The notes below the pieces were generated by a model. It had not been told where the DNA came from and searched no databases. It was given only the letters and a program-made list of their open reading frames with translations. From DATAWZ01 sp036266975 (GTDB lineage: Bacteria; Actinomycetota; Thermoleophilia; Solirubrobacterales; Solirubrobacteraceae), in NCBI GenBank assembly GCA_036266975.1, contig DATAWZ010000074.1, positions 1 to 64,000 of the forward strand: a stretch of DNA of 64,000 bases. Direction: 5' to 3'. A program made the position numbers and the translations under genes. Positions 58,094-64,000 of the stretch are shown piece after piece. The stretch's first letter is position 1; each line of letters starts with the position of its first letter.

Positions 58094-59281
58094 TAGTGGG
58101 TCGGCCATGAACGTTTGACCGGAAACCGGGTCCGGGCGGCGAACTGGGATGCATCACGATCATGGAGGTGGCGATGCGTCCCCCGGAGGTGTTCGTTCGG
58201 GAGCTCTCGTTTGAGGAGGGTGCGCGGCTGAAGCACGTCTCCAGGAAGGCGAAGTACCAGTCCGAGCGCCAGCGAGCGATCCTCTTGCTGGCGTCCTCGA
58301 CGGGGATGTCGGCGCCGCAGATCGCGGCGATGGCCAGGAGTGATGAGTCGCATGTGCGCAAGGTCATTCACGCGTTCAACGAGCGGGGGTTCGCGTCGTT
58401 GGACCCTGACTATCGGGGCGGGCGTCCCAAGAAGACCGCGCCCGAGCAGCGCGATCGGATCATCGCGATCGCGCGCGCCCGCCCGGACACCCAGGGTGTG
58501 GCGCTCACGCGCTGGTCGCTGGCCAAGCTCAGTGAGCATCTGGCCGGGATGGGGATCGTGCTGTGCGAGGAGGCGCTGCGGCTGACGCTGCGGGCGGCGG
58601 GCCTGTCCCATCAGCGCACGCGCTCGTGGAAGTGGAGCCCGGACCCGGACTTCGCTGCGAAGGCCGAGCGGGTGCTGGGCCTGTACCGCTGCTGTCCGCA
58701 TGATGGCGTGGTGGTCTGCTTTGACGAGATGGGACCGATCCAGCTGATCCCCCACCACGGCTCAGGCTGGGCGCCGATGAAGCGGTGCGAGCGGCTGCGC
58801 GCGACGTACTCCAAGAAGAACGGAGTGCGCTACCTGTTCGGTGCCTACGACGTTCACGCCGACCGGTTGCACGGCCGGCCCAGAGCCCACAAGAACGCAC
58901 CCAGGAGGTCCTCGCGTTCTACCGGCAGACTCGGATGCGCCACGACCCCGCGCTGCGGATCTACCTGGTCGCCGACAACCTCTCCACCCACAAGACCCTG
59001 GCGATCCGCCAATGGGCCGAGCAGAGCAACGTCGAGCTCGTCTTCACCCCGACCTACGCCAGCTTCCTGAACCGCATCGAATGCCACTTCTGGGGCATCG
59101 GCGAGTTCGTGATCAACAACGCCGACTACCCCGACTGGCCCACCCTGGCCAAGGCAATGGCCGACCACATCCGCTACCGCAACGGCCGACACCGCGACCA
59201 ACGCCTCATCGCCGCCGAACGCAAACTCCTCATCGCCGCCTGACCGCCATTACCGGTCAAACGATTCTGGCCGACCCACTA
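58094..59281 (+). mobile_element. IS630-family insertion sequence
   Basis: The element is bounded by inverted repeats beginning GTGGGTCGGCCA at 58096 and mirrored by TGGCCGACCCAC ending at 59279; similarity continues inward (CGTTTGACCGG near 58112 and its mirror near 59253). A TA dinucleotide flanks each end (58094-58095 and 59280-59281), the duplication expected of IS630-type insertion. It carries one transposase gene broken by a frameshift. Length about 1.2 kb is normal for the family. Confidence 0.88.
58174..59243 (+). pseudogene. IS630 transposase, frameshifted
   Basis: N-terminal part: HTH (RQRAILLLASSTGMSAPQIA) and an HTH-29/32 region RPDTQGVALTRWSLAKLSEH. DDE residues: Asp in VVCFDEMGP, Asp in YLVADNLSTHKT, Glu in FLNRIECHFWG. 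The frame changes near 58896: before it reads through CGRPRAHKN, after it ERTQEVLAFYRQTRM, consistent with loss of one base. I see no slippery heptamer at the change, so programmed frameshifting is less likely than mutation. ATG 58174 has GGAGGTG upstream; ATG 58162 is an alternative. Confidence 0.85.
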
Positions 59282-59569
59282 GGGTCGGCTTCGGCTTGGG
59301 CTCGAACAGCCGCCGCCCACGCGGGCCGGTTCCGGCGGACATGAGGGCCGATCCGTCGCGAACGCCGGAAGGCCCGAGTCCCCGGGGCGCCCGGACGCCG
59401 CGATCCCTCTTGGCGGCCGAGCCAGATCGCGACCGCGAGCAGGACGACGGTCAGCGCTCAGCTTGACCCAGCCCGGGGTTGACGGCCTCGTCTCAGGTCA
59501 GCGAATCGCCTTGACGCGTGGCTGGTGGCGGGAGGAGAATGCCTGGACCGTCAGGAGGAGGAATCCACG

Positions 59570-60607
59570 TTGTCTGTGGAGCACGACGCGATTGCGCAAC
59601 TCATCGATTCTGCCGAACGCATCTGCGTCGAGGCTCACGCCTCGGAGGTGTCCGATACACCTGCGGGAGAGATTGCCGAGATTAGCCGCACGATTCGCGG
59701 GACCCTGCGGGGCCGCGATCTCCCCCCGCAGCAACAGGCGTCGCTCATACGGGTGCTGGCCCGCCTAGCCCGGGCTCGCGCCGTCCAGCTCCGAGCTGAG
59801 CGCCGCGAGCGGGCGCGGGTGTACGTGGCGGTCCACGAGGAGCTCGCGAGGCTGAGCGCGTGCTCGTCCGCCAAGGAATTGCTCGAGGCGGCGGGCGAGT
59901 CAGCGTGCACCTGTTGTGGGGTCGACCGGGTAGCCGTCGGGAAGGTGCGTTCGAATACGTGGGACGTCTGCTCGATCGCGCCGGGGCCCGGCCTTGAGCG
60001 GCCGCCGGTGGCGCTGGCGCTCGGCGAGGCCGCGGAGGAAGCCATCCGACGACAGCGTGCGGCGCTCGCGACCCCGGCCGCCGCGCCGGCGCGGGATGGC
60101 TTCGCGGAGCTCACCGGCAGCGCCCGATATGTGGTCGCTCCGGTGGTCTGCGCTGCACGGGTGGTCGCCGTCGTGCACGCCGACCGCATCAGTCCGCCGG
60201 CGGTTGGTGAGCGTGAGCGCGACCTGCTCGAGGCGTTCGCGGAGGGGCTCGGCCGCCATCTTGATGCGCTTGAGCTGCGGGACGCCTTGGGCGTCTGGGA
60301 CCGGCATCTCCTCCGTGTGGCGGTGATCGATGAGCCAGTTGATCTCTGGGCCGTTGACGGGTCGCCCGCGGTGCCGCGGCCGCCGCTGCACACGCCCACG
60401 CGAGCTGCCCGGGTGCTCTCGCCACGAGAGCTCGAGGTCATGGAGCTCGTTGCCGCCGGCCGCCGCAACACGCAGATCGCCGCCGAGCTCGTCGTGAGCG
60501 AGGCCACTGTGAAGACTCATCTCACGACGATCATGCGCAAGCTGCACGTCCACAATCGAGCCGAGGCCGTCTTCCGGTTCCTCACGTTAAGCGGAGATCG
60601 AACGTGA
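59570..60607 (+). CDS. GAF-domain LuxR-family regulator
   Basis: A 345-aa protein. N-terminal helices ([20 protein letters not shown]) are followed by a GAF-like sensor around residues 105-250, ending [15 protein letters not shown]. The LuxR HTH has [20 protein letters not shown] and [20 protein letters not shown]. No receiver domain. Two adjacent Cys ([10 protein letters not shown]) in the GAF could be a redox or metal site. The TTG at 59570 follows AGGAGGAGG, a strong site, and is a better start than GTG 59525. It overlaps the next, related gene by 4 bp. Confidence 0.82.
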   Translation: MSVEHDAIAQLIDSAERICVEAHASEVSDTPAGEIAEISRTIRGTLRGRDLPPQQQASLIRVLARLARARAVQLRAERRERARVYVAVHEELARLSACSSAKELLEAAGESACTCCGVDRVAVGKVRSNTWDVCSIAPGPGLERPPVALALGEAAEEAIRRQRAALATPAAAPARDGFAELTGSARYVVAPVVCAARVVAVVHADRISPPAVGERERDLLEAFAEGLGRHLDALELRDALGVWDRHLLRVAVIDEPVDLWAVDGSPAVPRPPLHTPTRAARVLSPRELEVMELVAAGRRNTQIAAELVVSEATVKTHLTTIMRKLHVHNRAEAVFRFLTLSGDRT

Positions 60608-61650
60608 TGAGCGCCACCGCGGCGGGGCGTCGCCGACGCGAGCTCGAACGACGTGCCGCGACTCTGCGCCGCGACGCCTCCACGCTGCTCGGCGGCGCAC
60701 CGGACGATGCCGAGGGCGGGGCTGATCAGCTTGTTGCCGTCGTCCAATCCATCTCTGAGATGCTCGTGACACAGCCGGCCGACGGGAGCCTGGCGGCGCC
60801 GCTCAGCGCTCTCGCCGCTGATCTGCAGGAGCTGGCCCTCGATCTCTACGATCTTGATGCTGCCCGGCGCGCGCTCCGGTACGCTGGGTTGAACCGGACC
60901 CTGCGTCGACTCGACGCGACACCGGGCCCGCGCCTGATCCGCGACGTTTGCGAGCAGGTGCGCTTGACCTGCGGGTTGGAACGCGTCCTGCTGTCCCGCG
61001 TAGAGAACAGCCTCTGCCGACCGTGGCGCGCCAACCACGACGACCTGGGCGAGCCGTGGTTCACCAACCACGTCGGCGGCGAGATCAACCTCCAGGCGCT
61101 GTCGCTCGCCCATGTTGTCGCGGAGGGGCGCGCCGATGTCATCGACACCTCCCAGGCCGACAATCACGACATGGTGCGCGTCAGCCGTTCGACGTCGTAC
61201 GCCGTCGCGCCGATCATGTCGGCGGGAGAGGTCATGGGCCTGTTCCACGCCGACCACGGCGGCGACGCTCGTCCATGCGATGAGGCAGACCGCGACGTCC
61301 TGCGCGTGTTCGCTGAGGTCTTCGGCCACGTTCACGAGCGCGAGCATCTCGTCCAGCGCCTCCGCCTCCAGCGCCGGCGTGTTCGCGAGACGTTGCAGCT
61401 CGTCGACGAGGAACTGCTCGGGATCATCGACACGCGGGCATCTGCATCGGTCGAGGCGCTGCTGGACGATCTCACGCCACGCGAGCGCGACGTGCTCGAG
61501 CTTCTGGGCCGCGGGCGCTCCAACCAGGAGATCGCGGAACAGCTCGAGATCGGTAGGCGCACGGTCAAGGACCACGTGGGCCAGATCCTGGCCAAGCTCG
61601 GCGTCCGCAGCCGCTCCGAGGTGATCGCGCTGATCCACGGCCGGCTGTAG
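60604..61650 (+). CDS. GAF-domain LuxR-family regulator (paralogue)
   Basis: A 348-aa protein of the same layout as its neighbour: helical N-terminus, GAF domain (about 115-260, with [20 protein letters not shown] and [20 protein letters not shown]), C-terminal [23 protein letters not shown] and [20 protein letters not shown]. Starts GTG 60604 or ATG 60607, overlapping the upstream stop. The GAF lacks the vicinal Cys of the first protein, so the two may sense different signals. Targets unknown; the RidA/dehydrogenase pair starts 355 bp downstream. Confidence 0.82.
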   Translation: MMSATAAGRRRRELERRAATLRRDASTLLGGAPDDAEGGADQLVAVVQSISEMLVTQPADGSLAAPLSALAADLQELALDLYDLDAARRALRYAGLNRTLRRLDATPGPRLIRDVCEQVRLTCGLERVLLSRVENSLCRPWRANHDDLGEPWFTNHVGGEINLQALSLAHVVAEGRADVIDTSQADNHDMVRVSRSTSYAVAPIMSAGEVMGLFHADHGGDARPCDEADRDVLRVFAEVFGHVHEREHLVQRLRLQRRRVRETLQLVDEELLGIIDTRASASVEALLDDLTPRERDVLELLGRGRSNQEIAEQLEIGRRTVKDHVGQILAKLGVRSRSEVIALIHGRL

Positions 61651-62004
61651 GGGGCGCGGACACGCTTGGCCCTCAGCGGCTCGCGTCCTGCCCTCGCAGC
61701 GAGATGAGGAGGGTCCCGGTCGGCGACCCGCGGCCACGGAGCTCTGGCCCCGCGCCTTGGCCCGGCGGGCTGTGGTAGCCGAGCGAAGCCGTCATGAACG
61801 GACCTCCGATGAGCTGGGGCAGAACGGCGGTTGCTCGTGCCGGGTCCCTCTGGAGGGAGCGGGGGCCGTCGATCTCCTGCGGCTGTCTGCGTGGGCGAAG
61901 GCCGGACCGTCGGAGGACCCGGCTCCGACCTTGGGCCGATGGCGACGCCGGTGTCTTCGTCGAAAGTGCGGGCTCACTCGCAACCCTGCATCAGGAGGCT
62001 CACT
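61651..62004. other. 354-bp gap with no gene seen
   Basis: No convincing gene, remnant or hairpin. The right end carries CAGGAGG for the RidA-like gene, so its promoter must be here, possibly a target of the tandem LuxR regulators upstream. Confidence 0.5.
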
Positions 62005-62469
62005 ATGGAGACCGGCCAAACCAGCCACATCGAGCGTCACGTGTTGGGCCCGGACGTCGGCTACCTGGGCGAGGAGGCGTACCCGGCCTTTTCGTTCGTG
62101 GACGTCACGCGCGCCGGCAACACCTTCTACTGCACCGGAGTGACGCCCACGCGCGGTACCCAGGACGAGAAGGTCTGGCCCTACAACCTCGAGATCGTCG
62201 CCCCGGGCAACTTCCGGGAGCAGTACGAGTGGGTCCTCGGCTCGCTCTGCCGGATGCTGGAGCTCGCCGGCGCGCGCGTCCCGCACGATGTCGTCAACGT
62301 CAACGTGTTCACGACCGACATGCGGGCCCTGAACGAGTGCACCGATGTCTACGAGAAGCACTTCGGTCAGGCGTGGCCGGCGCTGACCTATCTTCAGGTG
62401 GCCGGGCTGTGGCACCCCGAGCAGATGGTCGAGGTGAATGCGATCGCCGTCACCCAAGACGCCCAATGA
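62005..62469 (+). CDS. RidA/YjgF-family protein
   Basis: A 154-aa RidA-like subunit with an N-terminal extension. FVDVTRAGNTFYCTGVTPTR, FREQYEWVLGSLCRMLELAG and HDVVNVNVFTTDMRALNECT are the family blocks. The canonical Arg that holds the imine/enamine substrate (usually in an RxxV near the end) is not in an obvious place, so deaminase activity is uncertain. Starts ATG 62005 after CAGGAGG. It overlaps the acyl-CoA dehydrogenase gene by 4 bp (ATGA), suggesting a joint pathway. Confidence 0.8.
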   Translation: METGQTSHIERHVLGPDVGYLGEEAYPAFSFVDVTRAGNTFYCTGVTPTRGTQDEKVWPYNLEIVAPGNFREQYEWVLGSLCRMLELAGARVPHDVVNVNVFTTDMRALNECTDVYEKHFGQAWPALTYLQVAGLWHPEQMVEVNAIAVTQDAQ

Positions 62470-63716
62470 CCGCCAGCAAGCACATCGTCGAGATGACGGC
62501 AGAGGAGCGGCGGGCGGCCATCGAGGCCGCCCGCGCGCTGGCGCCTGAGCTGGACGCAGTGGGGGCCACGGCCGACGAGGAGAACCAGTTCCCGTTCTCG
62601 CTCGTGCCGCGCTACAAAAAGGCCGGGTTCGCCCGCTTCAGCGTGCCCAAGGCGTACGGCGGCGGTGGGGCCGACATCCTGACGATCAGCCAGGTGTCCC
62701 GCGAGCTGGCCAAGGGCGATCCGCCGATCGCGCTGGCCTTCAACATGCACCAGACGATGCTCGGCATCTACAAGGCGATGATGACCGAGGCGCAGCGCGA
62801 GTACTGGCTGACCCGGATCGCCGCGGAGAACCTGCTCATCTGCGCGGCGTTCAGCGAGGATCGCGCCGGCGTCACCGGCCTGTCCGACGTCGTGGCGACG
62901 CCCGTCGACGGCGGCTACCGGATCTCAGGGCGCAAGTCCTGGGTCACCCTCTCGGAGGCGGCGGACCTGTTGACCTTCAGCGCGACGGTCACCAACGCGG
63001 ACGGCAGCCGGCCCAACACACTCGAGAAACGCGTCGCGCGCGAGCAGATCTTCATCGTGGAGAAGGGCACACCGGGCCTGGAGATCATCCGCACCTGGAA
63101 CACCCACGGGATGCGCGCTACCGGCACGCAGACGGTGGCCTTCGAAAACGCGCTCGTGCCGGAGAGTGCCCTCGTAGGCACCATGCGCGGCGGCCTGTTC
63201 GCCCAAGTCGAATGGATCACCGGGCCGTTCTCGGGAGTCTACCTCGGCCTGGCCGAGAAGGCATACGAGCTGACGGTCGAGACCCTCAAGGTGAAATCTC
63301 TGGGCGCCACGGCGATGGCCCTGGATAACCCGCTGCGCGAGATCGGCTACGTGCAACACGCCGTCGGCGAGATGCGCAGCCGCATCGTCGAGGCCGAGCG
63401 CGTACTCGAGGCGACATGCCAGCTGCTCATCGACGGTCGCGACAAGGATTTCGATCCTGTGGCACGGCCGGCACTCATCAACCCGTGCAAGCTCATCGCG
63501 ACGGAGGTCGCGCGCCACGTTACGGACACAGGAATGCGCCTCATCGGCGGGTCGACCTTCCGGCGCGGCGCAGCGATCGAGCGGCTATACCGCGACGCCC
63601 GTAGCGGCCCCTTCCAGCCGATCACGCCCGACCAGAGCTACGACCTGCTGGGCAAGTCCGAGCTCGGCCTGCTCGAGGTCCCCGAGCCTGTCGCCGACCG
63701 ACTTGGGACAAGGTGA
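62466..63716 (+). CDS. acyl-CoA dehydrogenase-family flavoprotein
   Basis: A 416-aa flavoprotein of the acyl-CoA dehydrogenase/DszC-like class. FSVPKAYGGGGADILTISQV is the N-terminal domain end, ICAAFSEDRAGVTGLSDVVA the FAD-site loop, WVTLSEAADLLTFSATV and NTHGMRATGTQTVAFENALV the central barrel; GGSTFRRGAAIERLYRDARS and FQPITPDQSYDLLGK are near the end. The C-terminal half is helical. Monooxygenases of this fold (for example indole or dibenzothiophene) are an alternative to a true dehydrogenase. Coupled to the RidA gene. Confidence 0.82.
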   Translation: MTASKHIVEMTAEERRAAIEAARALAPELDAVGATADEENQFPFSLVPRYKKAGFARFSVPKAYGGGGADILTISQVSRELAKGDPPIALAFNMHQTMLGIYKAMMTEAQREYWLTRIAAENLLICAAFSEDRAGVTGLSDVVATPVDGGYRISGRKSWVTLSEAADLLTFSATVTNADGSRPNTLEKRVAREQIFIVEKGTPGLEIIRTWNTHGMRATGTQTVAFENALVPESALVGTMRGGLFAQVEWITGPFSGVYLGLAEKAYELTVETLKVKSLGATAMALDNPLREIGYVQHAVGEMRSRIVEAERVLEATCQLLIDGRDKDFDPVARPALINPCKLIATEVARHVTDTGMRLIGGSTFRRGAAIERLYRDARSGPFQPITPDQSYDLLGKSELGLLEVPEPVADRLGTR

Positions 63717-63927
63717 GGGGCTCGTGCAGGACGGTTCCCCATATACGAGATGCTCGACCGGCGGTTTGGCGCGGCGCTCGCACGACTACAGGGCGGGAGA
63801 AATTCTGTCCACACGGCATGACGCGGACCGTCGAGCCGTTCTTCTATCGGTGCAGTCCCGCTCATAATCGTCCTGTTCTCATCGGGAGCGTCCGTCTGGC
63901 CGCACCGTTCCCGCCGGTGGCCTTGCC

Positions 63928-64000
63928 ATGAACCGCCGCGCGCAACTCATCTGCATCTGCTGTGGGCCGGTGCTCATGGTGCTATTCGCGATCGGCTGGG
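63928..64000 (+). CDS. membrane protein, 3' part outside the window
   Basis: Only 24 codons are visible: a basic start (MNRRAQLICICCG) followed by a hydrophobic helix (PVLMVLFAIGW). It looks like the first membrane segment of an actinobacterial membrane protein. The frame runs off the right edge; no function can be given. Confidence 0.45.
   Translation, partial: MNRRAQLICICCGPVLMVLFAIGW

Noticed and set aside
58880..58910. Programmed frameshift in the IS630 transposase
   Set aside because: No A-rich slippery heptamer or downstream structure is visible; a one-base deletion explains it.

Overview
The window is 64 kb of very GC-rich, gene-dense DNA with frequent GTG/TTG starts, many 1-4 nt stop/start overlaps, luciferase-like (F420/FMN type) oxidoreductases, a PucR regulator, many TetR-type regulators and an InhA-like enoyl reductase. 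This fits a high-GC soil actinobacterium; a deep-branching Thermoleophilia/Solirubrobacterales type is my best guess, but that is inference only. I see no tRNA, rRNA or CRISPR array.

Layout. 0.2-9.2 kb: a degenerate E2 acyltransferase domain, two luciferase-like oxidoreductases, an MFS permease with an unusual Ala-rich loop, an acyltransferase-3 membrane protein preceded by three helically phased repeats, a 57-aa CsbD-like protein, a class III aminotransferase and an AraC/VOC pair. 9.2-16.4 kb: a minus-strand fatty acid synthase II operon (fabH-fabG-acpP-fabF-carboxyltransferase-MaoC dehydratase-fabI) running into a SRPBCC protein and an arylamine N-acetyltransferase. 16.5-18.5 kb: a NarL/GAF-histidine-kinase two-component system coupled to a small zinc protein. 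18.6-25.1 kb: CHAD protein, PhzF-like isomerase, small zinc protein, lipoprotein, small membrane protein, Tat-exported sulfatase and a secreted multi-Ig-like protein.

25.2-39.9 kb is the most distinctive part. A PucR regulator precedes an acetone-carboxylase-type enzyme: the beta subunit and a single polypeptide that joins the alpha and gamma subunits. Converging on it is a minus-strand unit with a 767-aa orphan protein carrying a PEP-synthase-type phosphohistidine domain, a 513-aa ATP-grasp plus phosphohistidine protein (the front half of pyruvate phosphate dikinase) and a lipocalin/CrtC-like protein. A TetR gene is divergent across an 18-bp palindrome. A CoA ligase next to PucR could activate the acetoacetate product. 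I read this as a ketone-type carboxylation module combined with a split phosphotransferase resembling the logic of phenylphosphate synthase.

39.9-55 kb is a patchwork of small redox/detoxification units (LLM, SDR, FMN reductase, cupin, GST-like, VOC, OsmC-like, SnoaL-like, DUF427, MFS/DHA2), mostly each with a divergent or embedded TetR/MarR regulator and a visible palindromic operator. Between them lie decayed genes: a zinc-ribbon frame, a twice-frameshifted monooxygenase-like gene and a LuxR HTH remnant. 54.6-59.3 kb continues as accessory DNA: an AMP-ligase, a frameshifted SDR remnant, a stand-alone Clp-N protein, a Phd/VapC-type toxin-antitoxin pair and an IS630 element with TA target duplication and a frameshifted transposase. 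59.5-61.7 kb holds two overlapping GAF-LuxR regulators. 62.0-63.7 kb holds a RidA/acyl-CoA dehydrogenase pair, and a membrane protein starts at the right edge.
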